In this document: positions 46,025 through 57,933 of the stretch, in pieces
How positions within the stretch are numbered: the stretch's first letter is position 1
Layout of the letters: every line of letters starts with the position of its first letter
From: Pagrus major
Lineage: Eukaryota > Chordata > Actinopteri > Spariformes > Sparidae
Length of the DNA stretch: 64,000 bases
Direction of reading: 5' to 3'
Assembly (NCBI RefSeq): GCF_040436345.1
Contig: NC_133221.1
Coordinates: forward strand, 33,669,089 to 33,733,088
The notes under the pieces: model-generated
What the model saw: the letters and a program-made list of their open reading frames with translations, nothing else
The model's database searches: none
Told to the model about the DNA's origin: nothing
Program-made: the position numbers and the translations under genes

Positions 46025-49000
46025 GTCATACATCTAGCTCCTCCCCCAGCTCACGATCCCTGTGCCAGGTCCGCCTGCTACTGCCTGAGGGATCCCAGAC
46101 CCTCGCCACCCTCATTGACTCTGGCTCTGATGCCAACATTATGGACTCGAACCTAGCTCTGCAGCTGGGTGTCGGTCGGATTCCCCTGCCAGCTCCAGTC
46201 TCCACCAACGCTCTAGATGGCCGACTTCTGGGAACTGTGACCCACCTGACAGCGCCTATACGGATGTTAATTTCCGGGAACCACCATGAAACACTCCAGT
46301 TTCACATCCTGCACTCTCCTCGTCATCCTCTCCTCCTGGGGTTCCCATGGCTCCGACGGCACAATCCACATCTCGATTGGACCACAGGGGCGATCCTGGG
46401 GTGGAGCTCATCTTGTCACCAGGTCTGCCTCAAACAAGCCGCCGCACCACAACCTTCTGCCGGGACCAGTTCTTCAACCGATGTGCTGGGGGTCCCGGCT
46501 GAGTATCTGGACTTCAGGGAGGTCTTCAGTAGGGCCAAAGCAACCTCCCTTCCCCCACATCGGCCCTATGACTGCGCCATTAACCTCCAGCCCGGTGCCA
46601 CGCCGCCCAGAGGACGCCTGTATTCTCTGTCCGTTCCTGAGAGGGGGGCGATGGAGAAATACATCAACGATGGTCTAGCGGCGGGCATCATCCGTCCCTC
46701 CTCGTCTCCGGCTGGAGCCGGTTTCTTCTTCGTGGAGAAAAAAGACAAGACACTCCGCCCCTGCATTGATTATCGGGGATTAAATGACATTACCATCAAG
46801 AACCGGTACCCCCTGCCTCTCATCTCCTCAGCTTTCGAGCTCCTAGAGGGGGCCACCATCTTCACCAAGCTTGACCTGCGCAACGCCTATCACCTGATCC
46901 GGATCCGCGAAGGGGACGAGTGGAAGACGGCGTTCAATACCCCCACCGGTCACTACGAGTACCTGGTGATGCCCTTCGGCCTCACCAACGCCCCTGCTGT
47001 CTTCCAGGCCCTGGTGAATGACGTGCTCAGGGATATGCTCAACAAGTTTGTCTTCGTATACCTTGATGATATCCTGATCTTCTCCCGCTCAAGAGAGGAA
47101 CATGTGCATCACGTCCAGAAGGTCCTCCAACGTCTCCTGGAAAACTCCCTGTTCGTCAAGGCCGAGAAATGTGAGTTTCATGCCTCGTCTGTCTCCTTCC
47201 TGGGGTACGTCGTAGGGAGAGGGACCGTGGAGATGGACTCAGCCAAGGTTTCTGCCGTCACCACTTGGCCCACCCCTGATTCCCGCAAGCAGCTTCAACG
47301 TTTTCTGGGCTTCGCCAACTTCTACCGGAGGTTCATCAGGGGCTACAGTTCGGTGGCGGCCCCCCTCACAGCTCTTACCTCCTCCAAGGTGCCCTTTCTC
47401 TGGTCCACGGCCGCCAATGACTCTTTTCAGGCCCTGAAGACACGATTCACCTCTGCCCCCATCCTCCAAATGCCGGACCCTGAACGGCAGTTCGTGGTCG
47501 AGGTGGACGCTTCCGACTTAGGAGTGGGGGCCGTCTTGTCCCAGAGAGCGGCCTCCGACCAGAAGTTGCACCCCTGCGCCCTCTATTCCCGACGTTTGAC
47601 CCCGGCCGAGAGGAATTATGACATTGGGAACCGAGAGCTCCTCGCCGTCAAGTTGGCTTTGGAAGAGTGGCGACACTGGCTCGAGGGGACTAAACTGCCG
47701 TTTCTGGTATGGACAGACCATAAGAACCTTGAATACCTCCGGTCCGCCAAAAGACTGAACTCCCGCCAGGCCCGATGGGCACTCTTCCTGACCCGCTTCA
47801 ACTTTTCCCTCTCCTATCGACCGGGGTCCCGCAATGTCAAGCCCGATGCCCTGTCCCGTCAGTTCTTGGAAGAGGAGAGGGACAGGGCCGACCCAGACAC
47901 TATCCTGCCTTCTTCCCGTCTGGTGGCCACACTCACCTGGGAGATCGAGGAGAAGGTCAGGGCCGCCGCCCAAGACCAGCCCGGACCCAGCGCTTGCCCT
48001 CCCAATCGTCTGTTCGTCCCGCCTGACCTCCGATCCGAGGTTCTACAATGGGCCCACAGCACTCGACTTACCTGTCATCCAGGGATCCAACGGACCAAGG
48101 ACGTCGTGAAGCGCCGGTTCTGGTGGACATCACTGGATGAGGACGTTCGGGATTTCGTTAATGCCTGTCCCACCTGCAACCAGCACAAGCCGGCTCACCA
48201 TGCCCCTGCCGGTCTTCTACATCCCCTGCCTGTACCTCATCGTCCCTGGTCGCACATTTCTTTGGACTTCGTCACCGGTCTACCACCATCCAGCAGCAAC
48301 ACTACTATCCTAACGGTGGTAGATCGGTTCAGCAAGATGGCACATTTCGTGCCCCTGCCCAAACTTCCATCTGCCAAAGAGACGGCGAAACTACTCCTCC
48401 TCCACGTCATCCGTCTCCACGGCATCCCAGTGGACGTGGTCTCTGATCGGGGTCCCCAGTTCGCCTCAGTATTCTGGAGGGAGTTCTGCTCGCTCCTGGG
48501 AGCCACCGTCAGCCTGTCCTCGGGGTACCACCCCCAGTCCAACGGCCAGACCGAACGCAAGAATCAGGAGATGGAAACGGCACTACGCTGCATGACGTCT
48601 CAAAACCCTACTTCCTGGTCCGAACAGCTTTTATGGGTAGAATACGCCCACAACACATTGACCAGCTCTGCCACCGGTCTCTCTCCCTTTGAGTGCACCT
48701 ATGGGTTCCAGCCACCGCTCTTTCCTGCACTGGAAAAAGAAGCATCCTGCCCCTCTGTCCAGGACTTCATCCGGCGTTGTCACAGGACCTGGACCCGAGC
48801 CAGGGCGGCTCTACTCCGGGCCGCTGACCGCTACACCGCGGCCTCCAATCGCCACCGCTCCAAGGCCCCGGACTACCAACCGGGGCAGAAGGTTTGGCTC
48901 TCTACCCGTGATCTTCCCCTCCGGGTGGAATCCAAGAAACTGGCTCCACGCTTCATCGGCCCATTCGAGATCCAAGAGATCGTCAACCCGGTGGCAGTGA

Positions 49001-49467
49001 GGCTCAAACTCCCTAGATCCATGCGAGTTCATCCCACGTTTCACGTCTCCAAAGTAAAACCGGTCCAAGAAAGCGCCCTGGTTCCTGCCACACCGCCTCC
49101 ACCGCCTCCTCGCCTCATCGATGGAGGTCCCTCCTACACTGTCCGTCGCCTCCTGCAGTCTCCCCGGCGTGGGAGGGGATTCCAGTACTTGGTGGACTGG
49201 GAGGGTTACGGCCCTGAAGAAAGGTCCTGGGTCCCTGGGAGGGACATCTTGGACCACAACCTCATCAGGGACTTCCATCGACGCAACCTCACCCAGACAT
49301 CCAGAACCAGGCCACCTCCCAGACCACATCCTCCGTCGGAGTCCCCGAACGACAGCGACGACGCCAAGGACAGGGCGGGCCCCCCCTACTCTGAGGAGGA
49401 GGACGACGACACCCTCCCCGGGACCAGGGAGGTGGAGATGGACGCTGGACTCTCTGACGAGTATTAG
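45907..49467 (+). CDS. pol: Chromovirus Pol polyprotein (PR-RT-RH-INT-chromodomain)
   Basis: The -1 frame opens after a stop at 45904-45906 and has no ATG in the Gag overlap, so expression probably needs ribosomal frameshifting; I see no canonical X-XXY-YYZ heptamer. Numbering residues from codon 45946: protease DSG at 58-60; RT with [11 protein letters not shown] near 306-316, MPFGL near 342, YLDD at 372-375; RNase H D521, E564, D591; integrase HHCC H704, H711, C741, C744; integrase D774, D834 and E870, the last two with the exact D-35-E spacing; chromodomain about 1064-1113 ([17 protein letters not shown]). An acidic Pro-rich tail ends at TAG. Proteins of this family copy genomic RNA to DNA and integrate it; the chromodomain directs integration to methylated chromatin in related elements. 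Confidence 0.95.
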   Translation, partial: REEETPRGEPLPVLWPSGTLYSPVSTKRSGSPGGEEFLVSHTSSSSPSSRSLCQVRLLLPEGSQTLATLIDSGSDANIMDSNLALQLGVGRIPLPAPVSTNALDGRLLGTVTHLTAPIRMLISGNHHETLQFHILHSPRHPLLLGFPWLRRHNPHLDWTTGAILGWSSSCHQVCLKQAAAPQPSAGTSSSTDVLGVPAEYLDFREVFSRAKATSLPPHRPYDCAINLQPGATPPRGRLYSLSVPERGAMEKYINDGLAAGIIRPSSSPAGAGFFFVEKKDKTLRPCIDYRGLNDITIKNRYPLPLISSAFELLEGATIFTKLDLRNAYHLIRIREGDEWKTAFNTPTGHYEYLVMPFGLTNAPAVFQALVNDVLRDMLNKFVFVYLDDILIFSRSREEHVHHVQKVLQRLLENSLFVKAEKCEFHASSVSFLGYVVGRGTVEMDSAKVSAVTTWPTPDSRKQLQRFLGFANFYRRFIRGYSSVAAPLTALTSSKVPFLWSTAANDSFQALKTRFTSAPILQMPDPERQFVVEVDASDLGVGAVLSQRAASDQKLHPCALYSRRLTPAERNYDIGNRELLAVKLALEEWRHWLEGTKLPFLVWTDHKNLEYLRSAKRLNSRQARWALFLTRFNFSLSYRPGSRNVKPDALSRQFLEEERDRADPDTILPSSRLVATLTWEIEEKVRAAAQDQPGPSACPPNRLFVPPDLRSEVLQWAHSTRLTCHPGIQRTKDVVKRRFWWTSLDEDVRDFVNACPTCNQHKPAHHAPAGLLHPLPVPHRPWSHISLDFVTGLPPSSSNTTILTVVDRFSKMAHFVPLPKLPSAKETAKLLLLHVIRLHGIPVDVVSDRGPQFASVFWREFCSLLGATVSLSSGYHPQSNGQTERKNQEMETALRCMTSQNPTSWSEQLLWVEYAHNTLTSSATGLSPFECTYGFQPPLFPALEKEASCPSVQDFIRRCHRTWTRARAALLRAADRYTAASNRHRSKAPDYQPGQKVWLSTRDLPLRVESKKLAPRFIGPFEIQEIVNPVAVRLKLPRSMRVHPTFHVSKVKPVQESALVPATPPPPPPRLIDGGPSYTVRRLLQSPRRGRGFQYLVDWEGYGPEERSWVPGRDILDHNLIRDFHRRNLTQTSRTRPPPRPHPPSESPNDSDDAKDRAGPPYSEEEDDDTLPGTREVEMDAGLSDEY

Positions 49468-49549
49468 CCCTCCTCCAGGCCCCCGCCTCCCACCCGGCTT
49501 GGTCCATTCTTTTTGGGACGTCGAGAGCCGTCCCTTGATGGGGGGGTTC
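49468..49549 (+). promoter_or_regulatory. Chromovirus 3' leader with candidate polypurine tract
   Basis: Short non-coding segment between the pol stop and the 3' LTR. The G run in gatgggggggttc (49538-49549) ends three bases before the LTR and would prime plus-strand DNA. Confidence 0.6.
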
Positions 49550-50116
49550 TGTCACAGTCTGCTCATCTCCTGGTATTATTCCACTCACCTGTCTCTGCTC
49601 CACTCTGCCAGTCAGCCACACCTCCTCATCAGGCCAACTCTCCACACCTGTGACAGCCTGGCTGCATTTAAGCCTGCTCCTGTCTCTGCTTCAGTGCCAG
49701 ATTGTTCTAGATGCTTGCACCAGACTCTCCAGCGATTTTCTGCCTGATCTGCCGGTTCCGACCCTGCTTGCCTCTGACTATCCTGCCTGACCGATCTCCT
49801 GGATATTACCTCAGCCTTCTGTCTTCGACCACGAGTTTCGCCTATCCCCTCTTGGTTACACACCTGCTCGGCTCTGCGGCTACACAGCCCACCACTGGAC
49901 CTGTCTGCCTGCTAGGTAATCCACCTGTTGCCGGCTTTGCCTTCAGTCAGCAACACCAGACTCACTCCTTCACTGATCTCGCAGATCACTGTGAGCAAAG
50001 ACTTTTCTCCTCATCACTGTATATACTGTTTAAGACTCCGGTGATAAATAAAAGTCATTACCGACTGATATCCTGTCTGCCTGTGCTGCTTTTGGGTCCT
50101 CACCATACCCGTGACA
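49550..50116 (+). repeat. 3' LTR of chromovirus
   Basis: 567 bp, no difference from the 5' LTR found on reading through both. Near-zero divergence means recent insertion or gene conversion. Confidence 0.95.
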
Positions 50117-50121
50117 GACAC
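50117..50121. repeat. Target-site duplication of chromovirus, right
   Basis: GACAC, identical to 44416-44420. Confidence 0.9.
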
Positions 50122-50220
50122 AGGTGTACCACACAGTCAGACACAACCTCAGCTACAACAGTGCTGACTGTGCACATAAACTGAATCAAAAGATTCTACC
50201 GGATTCAAAAATTGTAAAAA

Positions 50221-50245
50221 ATAAATAAATAAATAAATAAATAAA
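50221..50245. repeat. (AAAT)n microsatellite
   Basis: About six AAAT units immediately before the hAT-like fragment. Confidence 0.9.
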
Positions 50246-50262
50246 TTTTAAAAAAAGACTAT

Positions 50263-50487
50263 AGGGGGAACAAAGGCAGAGGCAGTGGTTAAAGATGTCC
50301 TTGCTCCAAAGGCAGTGGGTGATGTTCTCAAGGCCCTAACATCAGATAAACCCCTCCCATTTTCTTTTCAGACAGATGCATCAAATAAAGGCAACAGGAA
50401 GATGTTCCCCCTTGCTGTTCAACACTTCAGTCCAGAATGCGGGGTCACCAACAAAATGCTGGATTTCATGGAAAATGCAGATGAGTC
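50263..50487 (+). pseudogene. hAT-like transposase-derived fragment
   Basis: In one frame it reads TKAEAVVKDVLAPKAVGDVL, then PFSFQTDASNKGNRKMFPLA, VQHFSPECGVTNKMLDFMEN and ADESAD. The order (D-A-S-N-K-G then FP-x-x-VQxF) is the catalytic-core start of hAT-related proteins found in many fish genomes; the TDAS aspartate would be the first catalytic residue. After about 50487 the resemblance ends. It starts after an acceptor-like actatag. Whether it is an exon of a domesticated gene or a dead copy is unknown. Confidence 0.6.
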
Positions 50488-51539
50488 CGCTGATCACTCT
50501 GCCCGCTTCTTCATGGAGCCTTCTGTCAATCAACCACCTGGCTTCTCCGTCCAATGACGGCTCTGGCGTGGCTACTGTGGTCGGTGCCTCTCCCTTTGTT
50601 CCTTCTCCGCTTCCTGCTGCTTCACCCGCTCTGTGCGTCTTGTTTCTCTCTCCCCTCCTGCTTCCTCTGGATGCTTTAAAAAAGCTGCCAGTAGGCTCGT
50701 TCGAGATGAACTGCGCTGCCTGGAAGGTGGACGAGACCAGGCGGCAGCAGCAGGGGGCGGTGACAAAAAGCTGCAGTCATGTCGGACAGTTTCCAGCCGC
50801 TGTCAAAGAAAATACAGGAAGTCAGAGAAATGTTTACATCCTGTTAGAGCCATCTGTAGGCTACCTGTAGTTTGCAGAACACGTTCGGATAGCTATGGCT
50901 GATATGTGTGTGTATATATATATACACACACACACAACCGTATGGGATTTTCAAAATAAAAGCACAACACACTCCCAGTGTACAATACATGCAATAAAAA
51001 CACACATAAAACTACACACTAAAATCAGAAATGTTGCGAATTAAAAAACACACTGGGAGCTTAAAATACACACAATAAAATCATTACTTTACCCATGTGA
51101 TATATGTTCAGGTTTCATGTCCAGTATTGCTGAATTTTGGAAATAAATAGTTTTCTCATTTAGCTTGTAAGCCACACATGGCATGTTATGATAGCCTATT
51201 TTTAATCTGTACCACTGTCATTTGATTATAAAAATGGCACGAGCACATACAATATGACTAGTGTGTAACAGCTTTAAGATAAGTGGTTGAAGAAAGTATA
51301 TTAAACTATGAGACTTTTAAGACCTCTCATTACATATTTACAGTGACTGCAAAGAGTTTGGACACATTCACTAGATATAATAATAGGCCCAAAGAACTGC
51401 TGTAAGCCTTCACCAAATAAAGGAATATTTTATTTTTTATGCAATAACAATAATAAAATGATGTTGATACATTAGATTGATACATTGATACGGAAAGTAG
51501 GTCACAAAATGTAATGAAGAATGAGTTCTTCACAGAATA
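50488..51539. other. Intergenic, nothing recognised
   Basis: Contains a small palindromic run gtgtgtgtatatatatatac at 50905-50935 continuing as a CA run, and two aacacactgggag-like segments in inverted orientation near 50968 and 51045. No coding exon recognised. Confidence 0.35.
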
Positions 51540-51912
51540 ATGAGATTATTTTTAGGTGTAGAGCAACACTCCCCACTCAAACATGAAAATCAGCCGAATG
51601 TCAATCAATTTCCTATAAAGAAGAATCATAACAGAGCGACAGTAATCAAAACAGACCAGCAGAGGGTACTGAAAGGCCAGGCAGACATTTTATATCTACT
51701 GAACTCCAAAGTCTTAAATGAGATCTACCCATCAAACCAGTTTTAAAGACGGAGATTTCTTTTTGGTGTGAATAATTGTGAGGGGGAGAGTGAATGTTTG
51801 CAACATGTTTTTTCGATTGTGAATCAGTACGGTCATTCTTGAATGATATGCAGAGCTTGCTACAGTCCAGGGAGATTGAACTGCTTCCCTTGACAGTGAA
51901 GGAGATTAATGC
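51540..51912 (+). mobile_element. LINE-like C-terminal remnant
   Basis: Broken plus-strand frames give a region resembling the zinc-knuckle C-terminus of fish L1/Tx1-type ORF2 (GVNNCEGESECLQHVF near 51758-51805, then SREIELLPLTVKEINAFF-like text across a frame break near 51866-51915). Weak, no ends defined. Confidence 0.35.
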
Positions 51913-52100
51913 CTTTTTTCCATTACATTTGCCGGCCTGTCTCCACTCGGTTTGACTCGGTGCGGCAGCCCAGCACGGCCGGGATTTTGCATTTCCACCA
52001 CAGCAGAGCTACCTGCTTGAAGGTGTGTCTTAAACCAATAACGCGCTTGTCCCAATCCCTGCAGTACTATCAAAGAATCACCGCTAACAAAGTGGCTTCT
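51913..52100. repeat. Dispersed repeat (ttgactcggtgcgg type)
   Basis: ccattacatttgccggcctg followed by cggtttgactcggtgcggca and gggattttgcatttccacc resembles a common fish interspersed repeat; a related fragment with gttgagtcgagccatactat lies at about 61270-61330 in the opposite sense. Confidence 0.45.
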
Positions 52101-55100
52101 ATAATTCACTTACAAACACATTTCATTCCCTATAACTTCTTCAAAATAAAATCCCCCTGTTATTTAGTCATTTAAAAACTTTTATTATGAAGCTGCATTA
52201 CGGTTATATTAAAGTCCATTTAGCAATATCCGCCAAAACCTGTTTAGGTGGGATTAGCACAGATTTGCTTTTGTTTCTGCTTCTAGTTGTTAACGTCATT
52301 AAATAGTTAAGGAAAGTCGGAAATTGTGAAATCCCATTAAGTTTTCACATGATTTCTTTTCTTTTCTTTTTTTCCCAATAAAATCTGTGAGTACTGAGCC
52401 CCTACATGGACATGTTTTCCCCCATATCCCTTTACTCATGTATTAGCATGCGTTTTATCAATGTGCATCGTCCCTTTTTAAATAAACGAAACTGAACGCA
52501 GTCTTTCCAAACCGAAAGTTAAGATGTGAAGCAAGTATAATGGTGCATTGATGTTATGTCTGAATAATCGGAAAAATTCTATTATTAATTAATTCACGAA
52601 CTGCGTATGAATTTTTTGCTCACACATAATTGTAATATAGTGTTAGATTGTAACCGTTGCTGTCCACGTCAACCTACATTAGTTGGTAAAACGGTTTATT
52701 AGTATGGAATGTACTGGTGTAGCAAGTCTGGGACACAATAACTTTTTAATTTTTAAACAAATATCCTCATATTATTTAAACGCTCTATGTAATAAAATAT
52801 GACACATCTTTGTAGCATCCATGTTGTTTCCACCATAGCTCTCGATGAGCACACCGAAGTCGTTGGGACGACTTCCAAACACGGGAAATGGTGAAAATCC
52901 CACGTGTACTTGAATGCAGCGTAAAATGTGTGCTTCGTCACACTTCTGGTAGGCCTTCAGAATAAAAGTCTGGAATTCTAATTCTACAAATATTTGAATT
53001 GATCTAATTACAGGGTAGGGATGCAGGTTGGCATTTACTCACCAAATTATCATAAAGTTGAGGAAGTGGTTACAGAAAATGATGAACGTATTATGACATA
53101 TGACATATTTTGTTGTCTAGTGGCTGCGAACAACGAGCCAGCTACTGCCAGTCTCAAGTAACCACTGTATATTTCGTAATTGATTGTTAATGAATAAGCA
53201 TGTACGTCATTATACACCTTGTCACCCTTGCACAGTATCCCGCTGACTTTGACATCCATAAAGAACAAGCAGTGTGATGATATTTGAGCATTAAGAACAA
53301 ACGAAGGGATGTACAAACGAAATGTGTTACTGTGTACTTCTTGGGCAAACACGAAGGCATGAATTCTTTTCAAACTCTACTAAATTGTGTGTGGATGAAG
53401 TGCAGAATAAGGCACTCTGCATGTTGTGCGCTGTGCAAAATCTGAAGTTGTATTTGTTTGGGGGACGCTTTTATTCTGAAGAGCACGGCCCGTAAGTACT
53501 GTTGACTGGCGAGGAAGTGAACAAGCTACAAAACAATCAGGAACACTGAAGGTGGATACTAATGTTTGATGGAGGTATGAGCTGCAATGCAGAACCCTTT
53601 GTCGTTTAACTTCAGCTGGTGTTGACCGGAACGCGTTGCTATGCTTTGGCTCGTTTCGAGAATGTCCAAGTCGTTACTTGTGGCACGAGACCCAGGTGTT
53701 GACGAGAAGGCGAGGGTGACGTTAGCTAACGTTACCGAGGCGTACTGTGCGTGAAGAACGAGAAAGGCTGTCTGTACCTTCACCTCCTCTATTCTTTTCT
53801 GGATTGAAACATAGGGAGTCGAGGCTGTTTTTGTAAATCATATTTTGCTTTTATGCTAGAGAGTTCCTTTGCTTTTTTATGTTTTATGACTTTAAGGGCT
53901 GTGGTAGAAGAAACTCATGAAATACACTTAACGTAGTTGTCAGTTTCACTTTTATGTAGTCTAGGTACGTGTATCTAAAAGTCCCCAACAGTATGTGTTT
54001 TTAAACAGAAGTCTTCTCTGCTATGCCCGACTGGTCCATAAACAATGTCCTTTTGAAAAAATGGTTTCAAGTTGAACCTTTTGGCAAAGTCAGACATGTA
54101 CATCACACCATGCAGTTCCAATGCAGACACTGGAAAAGTCAATCATTGGTAGTTTCCGAATCATCACAAAATCCATAGTTGTCGTAACAATTCACTGAGT
54201 GGATACAATCCATTTCAAATGTTGACATTGATTTATTTTGCTTCAGGGAGTTGGGAATTTCAAATATTTAGTTTGTAACATGTGAATAGTTCTTTTATAT
54301 ATTCCTCAATATATGTGAAATAGGGTATGAGATAAGCACAACGGTTTTGTTTGGGATTTCAACTTCATTAAAGTCACAGCTTCTAAAAGTTAATGTGAGA
54401 CGAGGAGGATAGAATTCGTTAAAATTCCTTTAAGGAGGTGATAGTCTGATAGAGAGATGTAAAAGCAGCAAGTTCACTACTTTGTCTTCTTAATATACAA
54501 AATAAACTCACAAAATGTCAAGACATGAAATATTTTAAATCTGTTTTTCTTACTAAACAAAAAAATACAACCGTACACCATCTGAATTCAAGTTGGTCTC
54601 TTTTGCCAAACTAAGATGAGCTTAATTGCCTCAGAATTTTCCCATTTTTCATTTTGTTTGAAAGGAGTATTCAGTTTATTATGATATGAAACAAACCAGA
54701 GCTGCTGTTGAACACACAACAGAGAGGCTGCTGTCAGAGCAGGGCCGGCACTTGACATTTTGGTGCACGGGTCAACATTAGGATTGGTGCCCCCAAATTG
54801 CAGCTTCTCTCATCAGTTAACCAACATTGAATGTTGTCAGTTGGATTTTTTTTTAGCAAGTGTGCCACAATATAAAAATAGCTTTATGGTTCTCCTTATT
54901 TATAATTCCTAATTGAATTACTATCAAAGCACATTTTTGTAAGGTTCTATGTTTTTATCCTGTTAATGTAACAAACAAAACGGCTGTCCGAGTTGAAGAA
55001 TGAGGAGTCTGTGACTAATAAAAAACAACTAAATGTTTTTATTTGATAGTTGGCATCATAAGGAATCTAAAAATGAACTAATACATATGATGTCCCAGTC

Positions 55101-55454
55101 AGAAAAAGGGAAAACACTGTAGTTTTAACACTATTTAAACACAGTGTCATCTATTTATTATCAGTTGAAGGTTTCTATAATATCTGGTATAAGGAAGTGC
55201 TGCAGTCTCTCTTTAAAAGATGGAAATGGAAATGGCTTTCTCTTAAAGCACGATTTCACTCTGTGACTTTTCCTTTTAAAAATAAAACAAAACATTGTGT
55301 TTTCGGTAAACTGTAAATTTTTTGCAGATTCAAGTGATGCTCCTAAATTTTGTGCTGGTGCTCCTGTAAATTTCAGTAAGCACCAATGCTACAAGTGGGG
55401 AAACTGTCTGGAGCCCTGTGCACCTTTACTGATAAATTCTTTATGTGTTCACAG
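52101..55454. other. Upstream of the unidentified gene, no certain exon
   Basis: No repeat family or coding exon could be assigned with confidence. A 14-base inverted pair (cttcagaataaaag at 52957, cttttattctgaag at 53466) may mark a degraded terminal-inverted-repeat element. The CpG-richer stretch at 53560-53760 could be a 5' exon or promoter of the gene starting at 55470. A promoter-like block at 43.6-43.9 kb is an alternative. Confidence 0.3.
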
Positions 55455-55469
55455 GGAAATACACAGAGC

Positions 55470-56033
55470 ATGGATCTCCTTGAAAGTCTGGAAATCTACA
55501 TCCCAGTGGAGGCTGAGGTGAAAAACATCTGTCTGTGGAGTTTACCTAACTCAGTGCTCAGACGAATGGGCCTCCCATTGTATGACACTGAGGGCTCCAG
55601 GAAGCTTGCAGAATCTCCAGAAGGCGTATGGATTTGTCCAGCAGTCCTACGAAAGAAAGGCCAGAGACCGACCTCCTCCGCAGGAAACAGCATGACAGAA
55701 AACATGTCATCACTAATGGCTAAAGAGTTTCGGGCTGCACCAGGTCCCTTCCGAATGTCTTTTGTGTCCTCCAACCATGCAGCTTACAACATACTGCAGG
55801 ACACTATGCCTAAGGGACAGGTCTCTGCACACACTCCTTGCAGCTCCCAGTTACCTCCCGGCTCCGCACCGCAGACCTACCAAGATGCCATTGTCATCTA
55901 CCATGGACGCATTTACCTGTCCATAAGGAAGCCCAGTCGAAGCCAGCATCAACAGGAGAAACATGGACCCAAGCCAGCTTCCCAGTTTTCAGTTCTTTCC
56001 ACATCAGACGTGTCATCTAAAAGCCAGACGAAG
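55470..56033 (+). CDS. Unidentified protein, exon with probable start
   Basis: I do not recognise this protein. The exon begins after acceptor atgtgttcacag (55454) and ends at AAG|GTAACA (56033), both phase 0. The frame is open through the acceptor, so translation could start upstream; the first ATG in the exon, 55470 (MDLLESLEIYIPVEAEVKNI), gives 188 codons. Visible features: LWSLPNSVLRRMGLPLYD, a tryptophan-containing segment GVWICPAVLRKKGQ, a Ser-rich linker, and QDAIVIYHGRIYLSIRKPSR, which looks like two beta strands. There is no signal peptide or membrane span. The uninterrupted 193-codon reading with correct phases at both ends argues for a real exon. Confidence 0.72.
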
Positions 56034-56250
56034 GTAACATGACATTTCAGTTGTCACAGCAACAAGAAGTAAACCTGGGAAAACCATGGCAGGTCTTTTG
56101 ACAAGTATAGTTGCCAAAATTGGAGGTGAAACAATATACTGCAATAATCTGCAGCCATGCTATCAGCTCTGTGAGGCTGCACAGTGGTGCTTTGTCAGAA
56201 TGCTATAATGCTCACAATGATAATGTTAACATGTTCACCATCCTAGTTAG

Positions 56251-56860
56251 TAGGGCTGTAATCTCCTAGTCGACTGGTCGATTTATTGGTCGATACGTTC
56301 TGGCTCGACCAAAATTCTGATTGGTCGATTTTTGCCGTGTTAATTACATGCTGCTATGGCAGTGCATAAACACGCAGCGGCTCCTCTCCATCCCAATGCT
56401 GTGTGTCCTGCATATGGCATATTTGACTTCATCAGGAGGAAAGTACCAAGTGCTAATGGGGGTGTTTTCAGAGCACCCCTGTTTCACAGGTAACAGTGTG
56501 TCTTCAGAACACCCCCCTTGTTTTCACTATTTTGGATTAGCCCAACCCACTACAGACAAACAGATTGAAGAATGTACTAGAAGGCCTAGGTCCGGTGGTT
56601 TGTTAAATATTTATTTATTTTTTAGCGTTTCATTTACAGTCATTCCTATTCTACCATGTCAAAGACATCAGCAGTGTGGCAGCATTTTATAAAAATAGAA
56701 AATGGAAAAAAAATTGAATGCAAAGTTTGCGAACAACAGTTTTTAAGTATATGAACATATCAGAATTGGCATATTTCAATGTTTTAGTCTAATAATCGTT
56801 TTATAACTGCAGGCGCAACCGCCCGCAACGGCAGCATCCCCTAGTTCGTGTCTCAGCCAG
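56251..56860 (+). mobile_element. hAT remnant with BED finger
   Basis: Left end tagggctgtaatctcctagt followed by cgactggtcgatttattggt is a hAT terminus type common in fish. Near 56658 a frame reads MSKTSAVWQHFIKIENGKKI then ECKVCEQQF, a BED finger with its CxxC. An acceptor-like ttataactgcag at 56813 suggests a transposase intron. The right terminus was not found. Confidence 0.7.
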
Positions 56861-57559
56861 GAAGCTGAGCTCCTGTGTTCAGTCTTGCTCTGTGCGAGGA
56901 CACGCACAGAGCGAAATCATAGTGTCTGTCAATTATTCTAACATGACAAAAACAATTGTCTAAATATTCCTCAACAGTTCTTGTGCTGATATCACTAGTT
57001 GACATAGTATATTTTCGGAAATCATGGGCTATGATATTGCGCAGATGCACGTGATGCAAAACGCTGTCTAGCGTTAGGAGGTTAGGACAGCTCTGAATGA
57101 CCACAGCTGGGACAGGACCAAACAGACGGAGGCCAGTTTGACAACAGGGCGTGCAGTACTGATATGATCTGCAGAGTTTCCTGATGGACAGATAGCTTTA
57201 CTTGTTGCTGAAGTAACTATTTACTGCTGATAACTGTAGCTGACATTAGCTAGTTAGCTCTACTAGCCGTGCAGCCACTCCTATTAACTGACTCAGCCCC
57301 AGGTTGCCAGGAGCCATACCAAGTAGAAAAAACACCTTGGCACCATATTTCCTGTCTGACATTTAAATATGCAGATGCAAACAGCTCTCGTCTAGCCAGT
57401 TCATGGAAACTATAAATAGTATCTTGTCACTAAATCCACTTTTTAGAGTGAGTTATTTGCTTATACAGGCACTTAAATACACTTTCAACTGATATTTGAC
57501 CCAGTCTGTGTTCATTAAAACTAATTATTTTTCCTATTTCAAGAGAAAATCCAGTAATT

Positions 57560-57835
57560 CTGTCAAAAATGTGATAAAGAAATCCATGACTGTAACCTGG
57601 GACACATTCACACCAAACCCCCACAAATAATTGTGTTACCAAAGGTAAACATGAAAATAGAGAAAAGATTAGGGCCCAGACTAAAGCCTTGGGGTACACC
57701 ACAAGCAAGGTAGACAAGGAAATGGAGCTGCCAATGTCCTTAGAAAAATGTCTGTCAGAGAGATAGGACTTTAACCACTCAAGAGCACAGCCACTTGTTG
57801 CCACCAATGCGATTATTGAGTTAGATGTTAGTATG
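57560..57835 (-). mobile_element. LINE reverse transcriptase fragment (L2/CR1 type)
   Basis: Minus-strand frames read LEWLKSYLSDRHFSKDIGSS near 57720-57790, then after a frameshift GVPQGFSLGPNLFSIF-like text near 57650-57690. This is the fingers region before the catalytic box; it is the same RT region seen intact at 27685-27800. The catalytic box is absent. It lies in the intron of the unidentified gene. Confidence 0.6.
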
Positions 57836-57933
57836 GGTTAGTTTTACAACTAATCACATATGGCATACGGTAGTTCTTGGGCTCTGTACTGTGGACTGTG
57901 GATTTTTGTGACACCACTTTGTATTTCCTCCAG

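Larger units (their letters stand above)
44421..50116 (+). mobile_element. Intact Ty3/Gypsy chromovirus (LTR retrotransposon)
   Basis: A 5,696-bp element with two 567-bp LTRs that appear identical by eye, TGTCAC...GTGACA ends and a GACAC target-site duplication. Gag (45005-46024) overlaps an uninterrupted pol frame lying in the -1 frame. Pol order is protease, RT, RNase H, integrase, chromodomain: the Ty3/Gypsy order plus the chromovirus hallmark. There is no envelope gene. Every conserved catalytic residue I checked is present, so the copy may be competent to move. A purine run (gatggggggg) lies just before the 3' LTR as candidate polypurine tract. No canonical tRNA primer-binding site is evident in the 17-base leader. 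The element is much GC-richer than its surroundings. Confidence 0.96.

Noticed and set aside
45140-49747. Many other long open frames on both strands across the chromovirus
   Set aside because: Shadows of gag and pol, explained by the high GC content of the element.
53050-53373. 107-codon minus-strand frame
   Set aside because: No recognisable domain, no convincing splice sites, and no supporting neighbours.
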